This document shows positions 12,285 through 23,726 of a stretch of 64,000 nt of DNA, piece by piece (position 1 is the first letter of the stretch; every line of letters starts with the position of its first letter). Position numbers and translations under genes: made by a program. The notes beneath the pieces were generated by a model. That model did not search any database, was not told where the DNA came from, and saw only the letters and a program-made list of their open reading frames with translations. The DNA comes from Petrosia ficiformis (Eukaryota; Porifera; Demospongiae; Haplosclerida; Petrosiidae), in the NCBI GenBank assembly GCA_947044365.1, contig OX345647.1:4461001-4525000 (forward strand), read 5' to 3'.

Positions 12285-14741
12285 TTCATAGTCATTCCTA
12301 TGACTGATATTATGCATGATTTGTATTTCGTTTTGTGTCCATGTCAATATACAGGTATTCTTGAAGAATCAGGAGTGTTTACACCTCAAACAATAGCACA
12401 TCTCAGGAATGAGTCTGGTAAACATGAAGTACCTGATAATAGGAGTGAGTCTGTACTATCTGAAACCCTCAGTACGTCAATTTAATAACAATACCAATTT
12501 GTTATTAATTTATTTTTAATTATCAGAATCACAAAATAATATCACAACAATTCCCGAAGAGACTTCACTCAATTCTACAACTTCATCTTCGTCCTCTTCT
12601 CCTTCTTCAACCCTCCCTCTCAAACATGACACCATGACAAAGAAACTAACTCATGGAATCCAAGCCTCAGGAGCATATGATCATCTTGATCCTAAACTCA
12701 CGACTCCTTCTCCTACACCATCTGTTCTGAACTCACTTTCAAACTCTTTAAAAGATAAGAAACTTACAATGAGATTACTTGGCAGTCTGAGGTTGCAAGG
12801 TACAGATACAAATACATGTACACACATAAATACACAATGCATACACACACACACACAGATACGCACACACTCAGATACACACATACACTTGCACAAGATG
12901 TAGTTATAATAGCACTTTTATTACACCCACACTACACATACATGTACACATATACACAACTACACACAAACAACACACACATAGATACACACATCAGTTA
13001 TATACACATACACTTGCACAAGATGTAGTTATAATAGCACTTTTATTACACCCACACTACACATACATGTACACATATACACAGCTACACACACACTTGC
13101 ACAAGATGTAGTTATAATAGCACTTTTATTACACCCACACTACACATACATGTACACATATACACAGCTACACACAAACAGCACACATAGATACACACAT
13201 CAGTTATATACATACACATACATAAGATGTTGTTTTGACCAAATGTGGCTTAACGAGGAAACTAGAATAGCACAAGTGCTAATATTAACCAGCTCCCCGG
13301 GACCGACGGCTTTACATCCCCTCCGAAGGATGCGGTGATAAACACCTTCTCATTTTTGAGGGTAGAGCTGAGTAAACTCATAGGCGAGAGAATAAGCCTG
13401 ACCCTAGTGGGGCTAGAACCTGCAACCTTTCGATTGCAGGCTAGCACTTTAACCAGCAGGCCACTAGAACCCCCCTTTTATAGTTATAATAGTACTTTTA
13501 TTACACCCACACTACACATCATGTACACATATACACAGCTACACACAAACAACACACACATAGATATACACATCAGTTATATACATAAACATACACAAGA
13601 TGTGGTTATAGCAGTATGTCTGTTTTATAGTACCTAAAGCTTATAATGAACACAAGTTTAGAGCCACTCCTGACAACTTTGATCCATACAGAGAGGTGAG
13701 AATTAACGTGAAACTATATTTTATAAATATGTGAATAATTATATAGCAAATTCAATACCATAGATTGGGACATTGTAAAAACATTTCATCTTTAATCTTG
13801 TGTGGTAGCAGTGTATGTACATTTAGCCTCAGAGAAGATTTATTAAATATCTTTTGAATCATTACTCTTTAATATTAAATACAGTATAGTACTATCTATG
13901 AGAAAACAGACTTTTATGTTTTAAACTTACTAAACTAATAGTCAGTGTTTCATGCAGATAAACCACCAGACCACCCCCCCCCCCCCCCCCCCCTCTCCTA
14001 TTTTCACAGTGGGCAAAAGATTATAATTTTATTAGCAAAAAATTGAATTTTCCCCTGCTAACTAAAATCCTATATGAAATATACGAGTTTCATTATATAT
14101 CCCTCCACTCTGTTTAGATTGAGATATTGAAGGTTGATTTACGTGATGTCAAAGCTCAGCTTGCTGAAACTCAGTTTTATAGAGAAAAGGCAGAACTGGA
14201 AGTCAAGTAAATGATACGAACATTTAATAATAAGATATATGGAGATAATGTATCGCTATGATTGCTTTAATCACTGTTGATTATATTCTCATGTCTGAAA
14301 CCCAATCATATACACTTATTTTACTTTTTAAAGTTCTTTATATACTTTTTGCAATGTTTTTCAGCTCACAATAGCTATTAGTATCAGTTTCTATGAGCTG
14401 TTTCGTACTGGTCTATAGCTCGGCTTACATTAAACACAAACCTTTTTATGAGCCACCTTTTAATTGACCAAGCCTCCAAAATCATTAACTATATATACAA
14501 TGCATATGTGATACAACCAGTGTACATATCTACAGTAACTCTGTTGAAAGCAATCATAAGAATGACCCATATTTCTGAATAAATTATTGATTCACATGCA
14601 CTATGCTATTTAAGTGATACTGATCTGTGTGTGTGAAGTTAGTGTTTTTTATCTTCTTAACTGTTTCTTAGAATGTTGCAACAACAAGTTGAGATGTGGA
14701 AACAAAAACACAAGCAAAAAACGAAAAAAAAGAAGAATTAA
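6503..14741 (+). CDS. C2-like domain and coiled-coil protein, 817 aa
   Basis: Eleven exons with consistent phases: 6503-7838, 8042-8172, 8512-8547, 9802-9920, 10104-10260, 11111-11198, 12355-12444, 12527-12799, 13631-13695, 14118-14206 and 14672-14741. The N-terminal ~250 residues are basic, Ser/Pro-rich and probably disordered. Residues ~270-440 look like a beta-rich C2-type domain (starts GMLKIRVLAVRIPQ). A second one spans exons 2-6 (GTVTIKSLTGVDCF ... LRIQIWGFG ... GEIYIPIAMIL ... AIELVFHLSP). A Ser-rich linker follows, then a short Lys/Gln-rich coiled coil ending in a KTKKKKN tail. C2 domains usually bind lipid or partner proteins; I see no clear set of Ca-binding aspartates. I cannot name an ortholog. 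The 36-base exon 3 is the least certain; an alternative exon near 8293-8330 would run into a TATG microsatellite. An AATAAA lies at about 14903. Confidence 0.7.
7855..8041. repeat. Degenerate tandem repeat of about 24-30 bases in intron 1 of the C2-like gene
   Basis: Units built on ATTATCAGTCTCATTCTCATAC are repeated seven or eight times. They start just after the exon 1 donor and end at the ACAG acceptor of exon 2, whose first bases continue the same CTCATTCTC theme. Confidence 0.85.
8339..8940. repeat. TATG and TA microsatellites
   Basis: (TATG)n at 8339-8380, (TA)n at 8423-8480 and interrupted TATG at 8680-8935, in introns 2 and 3 of the C2-like gene. The rest of intron 3 (to 9801) shows no gene. 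Confidence 0.9.
9921..10042 (+). repeat. Purine-rich GAGA/GACA tract
   Basis: Starts at the exon 4 donor (GTGAGAGAGA) and continues as an almost uninterrupted purine tract on the plus strand, so the donor is embedded in a simple repeat. Confidence 0.85.
10425..10502 (-). mobile_element. tRNA-derived SINE fragment
   Basis: The reverse complement has a box-B-like GTTCAATTCCC preceded by a box-A-like stretch at tRNA-like spacing. It lies in intron 5 of the C2-like gene. Confidence 0.45.
10787..11082. repeat. Dispersed repeat, copy 2
   Basis: Close match to 2604-3046, ending at the same ATACTTTTTTCTCT segment. It lies in intron 5 of the C2-like gene. Confidence 0.7.
11222..11500. mobile_element. 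MITE-like element with CACATTCAC/GTGAATGTG ends (copy 1)
   Basis: Starts TTCACATTCACAATGACCTT and ends with its near reverse complement. Two diverged copies lie at 42366-42620 and 58582-58835, sharing the internal stretch AGTGTATAGTTTAATGTCAT. Confidence 0.65.
11604..11786. mobile_element. Hairpin MITE, GTCACCATAnAGTAA family (copy A)
   Basis: Ends are GTCACCATA and TATGGTGAC, with further arm pairing through GTAATTAC. Four copies occur in the window: this one, 46406-46560, 48087-48240 and 62439-62594. A fragment lies near 61815-61875. Confidence 0.75.
11830..12254. mobile_element. MITE with ~38-base terminal inverted repeats inserted in (TA)n
   Basis: Left end TGTGACCGAATTTGCGAAAA; the right end is its near-perfect reverse complement, extending through ATCAGGCTTATGGGATAA. 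Both flanks are TA microsatellite (11806-11829 and 12255-12282), which fits TA-target insertion. No transposase is present. Confidence 0.85.
12885..13240. repeat. Tandem repeat of about 85-125 bases
   Basis: Three copies of a unit beginning TTGCACAAGATGTAG, followed by GTTATAATAGCACTTTTATT and a CACA/CATA-rich stretch. A further partial copy at 13480-13610 follows a SINE insertion. All lie in intron 8 of the C2-like gene. Confidence 0.85.
13228..13480 (-). mobile_element. tRNA-derived SINE
   Basis: The reverse complement begins with a tRNA-like head (box-A-like TGGCCTGCTGGTTAAAG, box-B-like GGTTCTAGCCC) and has a non-tRNA body of about 170 bases. It interrupts the tandem repeat around it, so it inserted later. 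Remnants of the same family occur at 31300-31365 and 33450-33525. Confidence 0.65.
13974..13993 (+). repeat. Poly-C tract
   Basis: About 20 consecutive C residues in intron 9 of the C2-like gene. Confidence 0.95.
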
Positions 14742-14840
14742 TAATTAAGAAAATTAATTATTTTTTTATTAATTTCCTTTTTATATAATTATTATAATTA
14801 TGTACTATCTATATAAGTGTATGTTTTTTATGGCAGGGTA

Positions 14841-15954
14841 TTAGTGTCAAAATTAAACATCTTTTTTCAAACTGTCTTTTCAAATATAATATTTTAAAAT
14901 GCAATAAAATATATTTCACAAAATGTTTTTCTTAAAAAAAATAGTAGTGTATATATTATATTATTTTAAACAAAATATTATAATTATCATTCAAAAAAGT
15001 GAAATTCGAAAGAAAAATAATGTACAAAAATAGAAATAAACTACAGTCTTCTGGGCTGGAGCACTGGATGAGGTAGACTGGAACTGGAGCACTGATAAGC
15101 CAGACTGCATGGAAATGGAGCACTGGATGAGCTAGTCTGCATGGAAGGTCTCTTCAAATCACTATGGATCATAATACTACAATCACAGGTCAATCTTTCT
15201 ATGCGTGTGTCACTATAATTTATGTTTAAAAGTATACTGTATAATTTGCATACTGTTTTTCTCTCTCTACACAGGGACTCTACCTATCCATCTATCCACT
15301 CTCTTCTCTTTTAAAAGGTGAGTTTTCTTTCTGTGTCTATTTCTCTTTTCTGTTTTTCCATTCTTTGTTAAATTTTTGAACAGTTCATTTACTACTTTTC
15401 CTTCCACACAGGTCTGTTTCTGTGACTTGCTGCAGCTTTTGTGCTCCACACTTGGAATTCGTGTACTCATTTGTTCTCCATTCCTACACTCAGGGTTGGC
15501 TAGCCACCCATTTTTTAAAATAATTTAAAAATTTTTTATTTTATTTTTTTTTAGTGGTGGCTAGTCTAGCCCTGGTTGTAGGAATGGGACAATGAGTATA
15601 CCGATGCCCAAGTTGGGGACGCCGGAGGTCTCTTCAAGTCACCAGATCCAGCCCCGTGTGGGGCAGTTCCAGTCTACCCCATCCAGTGCTCCAAATCCAG
15701 TCTACCTCATCCAGTACTCCAGTCCAGAAGACTTTAATTTCTTGTCGTTTATTTCTGTTTTTGTACATTTTTTGCTTTCATCACTTTTTTGAATGATAAT
15801 TATAATTTTTTTTACAATAATATATACACTACTATTTTTTTTTAAATGTAATAACTCTTTTTTAGAAAAACATTTTGTGAAAATATATTTTATTGCATTT
15901 TAAAATAATTATATTTGAAAAGACAAGAAAAGAGATGTTTAATTTTGTCACTAA
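14841..15954. mobile_element. Foldback element with ~290-base inverted arms
   Basis: The arm at 14841-15137 (from TTAGTGTCAAAATTAAACAT) is the imperfect reverse complement of about 15668-15954. The centre holds a second hairpin (about 15478-15590; CCATTCCTACA ... TGTAGGAATGG). No transposase frame is seen; the short open frames inside are not convincing. It fills the gap between the convergent C2-like and C39-like genes, ending 40 bases from the latter's stop. Confidence 0.8.
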
Positions 15955-15994
15955 CGTGTAATATCCATGTTAAAACAACATACCAGTTCTTTTA

Positions 15995-18900
15995 TTATTT
16001 CATTGTAAAAACTCTATATCCAACTATATCTGATGTTTTATATACAGTTTGGCTGAATCCAGGATCTGTGTATAATTATGTAAAAAGAGTTGATACATCA
16101 AATAAGGAAATTATCCATAAAATGAATTGAAACACATTTAATTATATTATTGTACTTTAATAGACAAGATTGAACACATTAAATGATAGCTTGGTTGTTT
16201 TGGGTTAGCTCACAACAACCGAGTGACTGTGTATGCAAAATTAGTGCTCAACTTTTTCTTGAATGGTTAGTTCAATTTCCCGTCTTATGAAAGGCAAGTA
16301 AAATAGAATTGTTAAAATAACAAATATATTGGTTAGTACAGTTGCAAGGATTTAACAATTAGTTGGTTGTTCAGAATACATACATCTAACATCATAGCTA
16401 CTTTGGTCTAATTATATTAAAATACGTAAAAGATATATGTACCTATTATAATCAATTATAGTGCCTAATATCTCACATTAGATGTACAAAGGTTTGGCAA
16501 CCTAAAATGACTCAATTAAAATAAATATTCTACTTTGTACATCTAATAGACAGCATAAGGATATTGAGATTACAATTATTCGATTATAATTACAGTACAA
16601 CCTACATGACCAATTAAATTACAATTTTCCTGCAACTGTACTAACCTTGTTATTTTAACAATTTTATTTTTGCAGTGTTGTTGCTGCCTCACCTAGATGC
16701 CAAATTATGTTAACTTCTTGCTCAGGGTGGCTGAAAAATGAGTACGTGTTTTGAGAAAAAAATGAAATTTAGATCTAAGTAAGAATGGTTTTCACATCCA
16801 TAGACACATATAATTGTGTAAAATAATGTATGTTCGATGAAGTGTTTCCTAAAATATATGCTTACATGTACGTATACATAACATATACACAAATAATCAA
16901 ATACCATTGACAGCCCAGTTTTCAGATGGAGGATGGGTATATCCTGTTATGAGTACAAAGTGAGTTCCATTTCTAACCTAATTAAAATAATGAAACTAAT
17001 AAGCAAATTGTGTTTGTAAAACTGATTACATAATTTAGACAATTAATATGGTAATAAAGAGAATCACATTGAATCTCAAACAGAGCATGTGATAAATTCA
17101 TGATAGTGTTGTTTTAGTTAACTATTACCATAACTAAAATCCATTTTAGTAAGACATTGTGATTTTAAACTAAATTATAGGTCTACCGTCTACTGCAATA
17201 ACCATAACTAACTAAAATAAAAATTGGCCAATAATGGGCACTGTTAGTTAACTAAAACCCTTTTAGTAAGCCTAATATTACCTTAGTTAATTAAACTATA
17301 ACTAAACTAACTATAAACTATAACTATACTTAACTGTAAATAAATGTGGTCATTATTATCAAACTAAAACAACACTAAATTATAGCACTACATCAATCAC
17401 CATGGTAACTACGCACTACTACATCATGGTAACTACCCACTATTACAATCATCATGGTAGCTATGCGCACTACTCCAATCACAATGGTACTGTGAGTTTG
17501 ATCATGAGTTAGATGATAACTGCACTACTACGCATGTCCACAAACCTCAACAGAAATTTATATTGTGTTCAGTACTAATTTCAACTCATCATGATTCTAC
17601 CATCCACTAAGAATGTATTGAATCTTCCATTATAAATCTATCAGTACATTCATCAATAATATTAATTGAAGGCCTGAAAGCCAGAGTGATCTAATGAAAA
17701 AACCAAAACACCATCACAATGTGTTTTAGGAGCAGAGAAAATTTACGAAAACAAAAATATTCCATGTTTCATAGTGGAATATACCAAATGTTTAATCTAC
17801 AATTCTACATGTACTTTTGGGCAATATGGAATATTTCTGGCATTTGATTTTTTATATAGATCACTCTGGCTCTCAGCTGGCCCTCAATTCAGTAATGATA
17901 GCTCACATGTGCAATTGTTACAACACCATTGTCCAGGTTATTTACAACTTGTGAATCAGTCACATTCTCGCTTCCTAAAAAGTGTATGTTTGTACAATAA
18001 CTGTTGTCATAACAACTAATATCACATGACAGGATAGTCCCAAATCGCCTACTTCCATTTCGCCGTCAAATAGTAAGAATTCGCCTGCACTTTAATTTTC
18101 ATTTAAAAATAGTGTACAATAATAATAGTAATTACTTTAAAATGTTAAATTAAAAAATGTGTACCAATAATAATAATAATTACTGAAAGTTCAGAATACT
18201 TTATTCTATGCATCAGTGTGTGTTTACATTGCTGATACATACTCTTCTAATGAGATGGTACTATTGATGAAGGAAAAGCAAGTTCTGAATACTTTATTCT
18301 ATACATCAGTGTATGTTTACATTGCTGATACATACTCTTCTAATGAGATGGTACTATTGATGAAGGAAAAGCAAGTTCTGAATACTTTATTCTATACATC
18401 AGTATGTGTTTACATTGCTGATACATACTCTTCTAATGAGATGGTACTATTGATGAAGGAAAAGAAAGTTCAGAATACTTTATTCTATGCATCAGTGTGT
18501 GTTGACATTGCTGATACATAGTTTTCTAATGAGATGGTACTATTGATGAAGGAAAAGCAAGTTCAGAATACTTTATTCTATGCATCAGTGTGTGTTTACA
18601 TTGCTGATACATACTCTTCTAATGAGATGGTACTATTGATGAAGGAAAAGCAAGTTCTGAAGCTTGGATAACATCAAAAGCTATTATTGGTACTATTTTA
18701 AAACAGTAGGCAAATTCACACTAATTGTCCATAAATAGGCGAAATGAGAGTAGACGATTTGGGAGTAGGCGAATTGTATATGTTCATGACTAAACTAGTA
18801 AAATATAATACAACATACCAATATACTTCACATTTTGTAACTTCTGCAAGACATTCTCCACCAAGTCATCATTCTTAAGATACCCTCCATTTTTTCTTAA

Positions 18901-19074
18901 CCATGTATTAAGAGTCCCTGGTGTGGTAGTTTGTTGATCTACTGATATCTTATAGTAGTTCAGTGCCATAGCGCAGCAACTCATAAGACAACCAACTTCA
19001 CATATTGTGTCATGTTCCATTACTACATATCAATAATATTTTACATGTTCAGAAGCCTAGCATATATATATATA

Positions 19075-19149
<75 letters not shown>

Positions 19150-19426
19150 GTATATATATTATATACATGTATATACATATCTATCTATAAGTACAGCAGT
19201 ACTACAGTACAATGTATACTTACCATCTTTCCCCCATGATTTGTTACATTGTTTAACTGTGTAAAGAGAAATTTAAAGCAAGATAGAGTTAAACCTTGTT
19301 TACCAGTATATACATACATAATGGGTAATTGTTTGGGATGACAAAGATATCTTTTGAGCTTATGACTTCAACTTGAGACAATATAAAAGAAAGAAAAAGT
19401 ATACCTAGCAAACAATTTGGACCCAT
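15995..19426 (-). CDS. Secreted C39-like cysteine peptidase, copy 1 (185 aa)
   Basis: Six exons, all phases matching: 19426-19318, 19256-19224, 19022-18819, 17974-17907, 16977-16905 and 16065-15995. The first exon gives a signal peptide (MGPNCLLGILFLSFILSQ). The mature protein follows the Peptidase_C39-like layout: an N-terminal Gln-Cys/Trp stretch (KQCNKSWGKD), a Cys-containing ICEVGCLMSC, TPGTLNTWL and NGGY in the middle, the His in GTHFVLITGY, and Asp in NDPG near the C-terminus. A Cys-His-Asp triad is therefore plausible, though not proven. No ABC-transporter part is attached, so this is not a bacteriocin exporter. Introns are swollen by repeats. Its closest relative is the next gene downstream in the window. 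Confidence 0.82.
16304..16669. mobile_element. Hairpin element in intron 5 of C39-like copy 1
   Basis: ATTGTTAAAATAACAA followed by GGTTAGTACAGTTGCA on the left is mirrored as the reverse complement at 16618-16669. An inner pair TAGATGTACAAAG/CTTTGTACATCTA lies at 16482/16534. No coding capacity. Confidence 0.7.
17104..17378. mobile_element. MITE with TAGTGTTGTTTTAGTT ends (copy 1)
   Basis: Left end TAGTGTTGTTTTAGTTAACT, right end AACTAAAACAACACTAA. The interior is rich in TTTTAGTAAG and AACTAAAAT. A second copy lies at 56441-56692. It sits in intron 4 of C39-like copy 1. Confidence 0.75.
18185..18661. repeat. 93-base tandem repeat, five copies
   Basis: Five nearly identical units (e.g. GCTGATACATACTCTTCTAA, GAGATGGTACTATTGATGAA). 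The unit length is a multiple of three, so the plus strand stays open over several units (31-residue repeat). It lies antisense in intron 3 of C39-like copy 1 and has no start or domain support as a gene. Confidence 0.9.
19062..19172. repeat. (TA)n microsatellite
   Basis: More than 80 bases of TA between exons 2 and 3 of C39-like copy 1. The paralog has TA tracts in the equivalent intron (22870-23080 and 23332-23380). Confidence 0.95.
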
Positions 19427-19666
19427 TCCTAAACTGACCTTTAATATGCCAACAGATTAGTTATGTAAACTACACCTGACCATATGTGCTATAATCCCAT
19501 GAATAATTTGTCATCAAAACTGGTTGTGCACTATCTGACATCTGATACAATAAATAATCTTAATACATACTTCAACATACATATATTTATGACAGAGATA
19601 CGTTCTATTTGGCTATTTGATGTGATTATAGTGTGTTTATTACAATATGATAAATATATATATACA

Positions 19667-20544
19667 GTAGACATAATTTATTCAATTCTCCAATCAATTT
19701 ATTTGAAAATAATAAACCAGACGTTTCGATAGCTATTCAGCTATCTTCATCAGTGGTGTAATAATAAAACAATTATGTAATCTACTTATATAGCAAAATG
19801 TCAAACACTATTTGTATACATTATTTATGAGTCCAGTACAGAGGTTGTACCATGTTCTTGAGTTTCAGTACAGAGGTTGTACCAAGTTTCTTTTTATGGA
19901 CAAGGTTTGTCCAAGTATTTTGAGTTCAGCACAGAGGTTGTACCAGTCTTCATTAGCTTGAATCTGACAGGGTAGCGTGTGGGTGTGGTTCCGTGATGTG
20001 GGCGGGGTGTCTGTATATTCAGGTAAGCATCTGGTAATAGTCCTTTCTCCCTGTTTATAGTTCCTCATTGGAGGACACCCATTCACCAACACAAGGTGTA
20101 TAGTAGAGTCATGGTTCATCAATACCCTCCCAGGAACTATAAACAGGGAGAAAGGACTATTACCAGATGCTTACCTGAATATACAGACACCCCGCCCACA
20201 TCACGGAACCACACCCGACGGACCACACCCACACGCTACCCTGTCAGATTCAAGCTAATGAAGACTGGTACAACCTCTGTGCTGAACTCAAAATACTTGG
20301 ACAAACCTTGTCCATAAAAAGAAACTTGGTACAACCTCTGTACTGAAACTCAAGAACATGGTACAACCTCTGTACTGGACTCATAAATAATGTATACAAA
20401 TAGTGTTTGACATTTTGCTATATAAGTAGATTACATAATTGTTTTATTATTACACCACTGATGAAGATAGCTGAATAGCTATCGAAACGTCTGGTTTATT
20501 ATTTTCAAATAAATTGATTGGAGAATTGAATAAATTATGTCTAC
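19667..20544. mobile_element. Near-perfect palindromic element, ~400-base arms, with hammerhead-like cores
   Basis: The left arm 19667-20065 is the reverse complement of 20132-20544 with few differences; the loop is 66 bases. Each arm end carries CTGATGA, a 7-bp stem with a GAAT loop, then GAAA (plus strand 20458-20491; minus strand 19753-19720). That resembles a hammerhead ribozyme core. It lies between the two C39-like genes. No intact reverse transcriptase or transposase is visible. Confidence 0.85.
20458..20491 (+). ncRNA. Hammerhead-ribozyme-like core (right arm)
   Basis: CTGATGA at 20458-20464, one extra A, stem GATAGCT/AGCTATC closed by GAAT, GAAA at 20484-20487, then CGTC. The extra A and the lack of an obvious short stem III and cleavage triplet argue for a decayed or merely similar motif. 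Confidence 0.3.
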
Positions 20545-21096
20545 AGTTAATACACCCAATCATTCAGGATTGTATACTATATATATACAGTAGCATAGAT
20601 ATAGGGAGGAGAGGGGGAGCTTCAGGGGCTGAAGCCTCCTTTAAATCTTGGTAAGGCCAGTAATTTGGTACACATGATAGTTATTATTGCTATTGGTGTC
20701 CCCACTCCCCATTTCAAAACATCTTTCTATGCCTATGATTATACATACGTACATGCATGTTCACAGACACTGAAAGTGAGTACTTTTTAGCTAGTGTAAT
20801 ATCAACAACACTATGAATGATTGTGTATATATATGGTGAGGATTAGTAATGTACACTCATTAATTGAAACGAATCAAAAGCTTATTGATTTCAAGTAGCT
20901 ACAATCAATTAGATAATTATCAATAAATTGACATTGATTATGATCATAACATTAACATGCATGTCTACTTGGAATCAGTAGTATAGTGAAGATGGGTGTG
21001 GCTGTGTCGAAATTATTTCGTTATTGTGGTGAGAACACTGACTTGTGACTTGAGTTCCAAATAGTATCATTATTGATTTAATACTGTTGTGTGCAT

Positions 21097-21127
<31 letters not shown>

Positions 21128-21330
21128 ACAAATATGTAAACGTTTATTTTTTTGTCATAACAAGTTAACAAGCGAAAAGAAAAAAAAATGAAAAAAATAA
21201 GACTTTAATAATAAATGAAATTCAATTTTTAAATTCCATTGGATATAGCTAAGTTGCTAATAAGGTATCATAATTATAGTTAATTGTATGTAGCTATATA
21301 TGTGACAAAACAACACAGCATTTATTTCTT
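20545..21330. other. Intergenic, no gene recognised
   Basis: AT-rich spacer between the palindromic element and the stop of C39-like copy 2. A GT microsatellite lies at 21093-21128. Nothing else is supported. Confidence 0.6.
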
Positions 21331-22960
21331 TTATTGTTTCATTGTAAAAACCTGAAATCCAACTATGTCTGATGTTTTATATACAGTTTGGTTGAAAAAA
21401 GGATCTGCGTAAGAATTAATAAAACATTTGTTAACAAAAACAGCTATTTGGCACTTTAGGTGAGCTAACCCCAATTGAAAACATGGGCATGCCACATAGT
21501 AGTTTACTCCATAGAATGTGGACCGCTGGTCCAAATACTTCAATTATGAAAATGTAATATTTGACACCTTTGAAAATGTGGAACCTACGTATTTGTTCAG
21601 ATTTAATCCCTACTGCAAGAGACCCTATGGCAATCTGAAGTATTTGTACACCCTTGGTCCAATTACTTAGACCAGGAGAGTCCAAATACTCTGTAATATT
21701 TGGACCCAGGGGGTTCATTTTATAGGGGGGTTCATTTTTATTAAAAAGTAATAAAAAACATTTTAAAAAAAGAGTATGTAGGGATGTTTATAAAACCGAA
21801 AAAAGCACAGGAACAAGATTGGGATGCTGCCTTACTTTGGCAAAAAAATTAAATACCACTTTCACACTAAACACCACTTCCATATAACAACCGTACATAA
21901 GTATCGCTTCTTTGTGTTTTGCCTACTTATATTCTAATAGAATATGAAAATGCTTTTCTTTCTTCTTTTGGCCTTTCTCAGTAGTGTAAACTACAATAAC
22001 AATAATAGTTATTACTAAAATTATTTGCGAATTTTTAAGGAGTAACATACGTACTTCAGTTCAGCAAGAGTGATGAGAACAATTAACAAGTAAAATAATT
22101 ATAATTATCGCTAAAATACCAATCCATTCTTAGTACACTAGAACAGGAAATTTATTTACTAGGTGTTTAACTTTTTAAGGGGTTAGCTCACTATGGCATA
22201 GTGAATATGATAATACATAATATTCAATATTTCATAGTGCATATAACAAATTAGGAATACCATTAACAGCCCAGTTTTCAGATGGAGGATGAGCATATCC
22301 TGTTATGAGTACAAAATGAGTTCCATTTCTAACCTAAGAGTAATAAATAATAAGCTTGTATGTATGTAGGCAATATGGCAGCTCACATGTGCAATTGTTA
22401 CAACACCATTGTCCAAGTTATTTATAATTTGTGAATCAGTCACATTCTTGCTTCCTATAATAGTATGTGTGTGTGAGAGGGTGTGGGAGTGTGTGTGTGT
22501 TTGTTTAGATACGCATTGTCATAGCAACTATTTATCCTATGACCTCCATGTAGGACTAAACTAGTACAATATAATACAACATACCAATATACTTCACATT
22601 TTGTAACTTCTGTAAGACATTCTCTATTAATCCGTCATTCTTAAGATACCCTCCATTATTTCTTAACCATGTATTAAGAGTCCCTGGTGTAGTAGTTTGT
22701 TGATCTACTGATATCTTATAGTAGTTCAGTGCCATAGCGCAGCAACTCATAAAACAACCAACTTCACATATTGTGTCATGTTCCATTACTACATATCAAT
22801 GAATCATTACTTGATAATAATATTAAGATGCTAATGACAATTCAGAGTTATTTATGTATTTATTATTATTATATATATATATAGTATGTATGTATGTACT
22901 ATACGTACAGTAGTATTACAGAACCTAGTATGTATATATGTATATATATATATATACATC

Positions 22961-23014
<54 letters not shown>

Positions 23015-23328
23015 GATGTATATATATATATACATATATACATCTAATTATATATATATATATATATATATAGCATGCTACCATGGCAACCGTTTGATGT
23101 GGTTAGGTCTTATATTTTTGTATATAGACCTGTGAATCTTTAATCTATCAGCATACAATATATTGTATATAGTACACTTACAGTTCTTATATAAAACAAT
23201 ATAAAACCTTGGTTTAGTGTCCTCGGATGTGATATAGCCCTCGCAGGCTCGGGCTATATCACATCCTTGGACACTAAACCTCGGGTCTATATTTTTGTAT
23301 ATAAGACCTGTAAGTGTACTATATATAT

Positions 23329-23384
<56 letters not shown>

Positions 23385-23726
23385 CATATTTACAGTAGTA
23401 CTAGTACTACAGAGCCTAATATGTATATATATGTACGTATATATATTATATATATGTATACACATATCTATCTATATACGTACAGTAGTACTATAGTGCA
23501 ATGTATACTTACCATCTTTTCCCCATGATTGGTTACATTGTTTAACTGTGACGTTACATGTGAGGATAAGTCAATGTTAAAAATATATTTACCAGTATTA
23601 TACATGCACTTACGTACATAGTGGGTAACTGTTTGGGATGACAAAGATATCTCTTGAGCTTATGACTTTGACTTGAGACAATATAAAAGAAAGAAAAACT
23701 AGACCTAGCAACCAACTTGGACTCAT
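21331..23726 (-). CDS. Secreted C39-like cysteine peptidase, copy 2 (186 aa)
   Basis: Six exons, phases identical to copy 1: 23726-23618, 23545-23513, 22788-22585, 22454-22387, 22333-22261 and 21404-21331. Signal peptide MSPSWLLGLVFLSFILSQ. The conserved blocks of copy 1 are kept: KQCNQSWGKD, ICEVGCFMSC, GTHFVLITGY and NDPF. The exon structure is the same and coding identity is high, so the pair is a tandem duplication that also copied introns. Differences are conservative and no stop or frameshift is present, so both copies look functional. Substrate unknown. Confidence 0.82.
21485..21722. mobile_element. Possible MITE in intron 5 of C39-like copy 2
   Basis: GGTCCAAATACTT on the left and AGTCCAAATACT/ATATTTGGACCC near the right suggest degenerate inverted ends. 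The boundaries are not sharp. Confidence 0.35.
23168..23324. mobile_element. Long imperfect hairpin element, copy 1
   Basis: The arms pair over most of ~155 bases. The tip contains GGATGTGATATAGCCC and GGGCTATATCACATCC. A closely related hairpin lies at 59575-59733. It sits in intron 2 of C39-like copy 2. Confidence 0.8.

Noticed and set aside
19865..20317. Two similar open frames on opposite strands
   Set aside because: They are the two arms of the palindrome read in each direction, with no start, domain or codon support.
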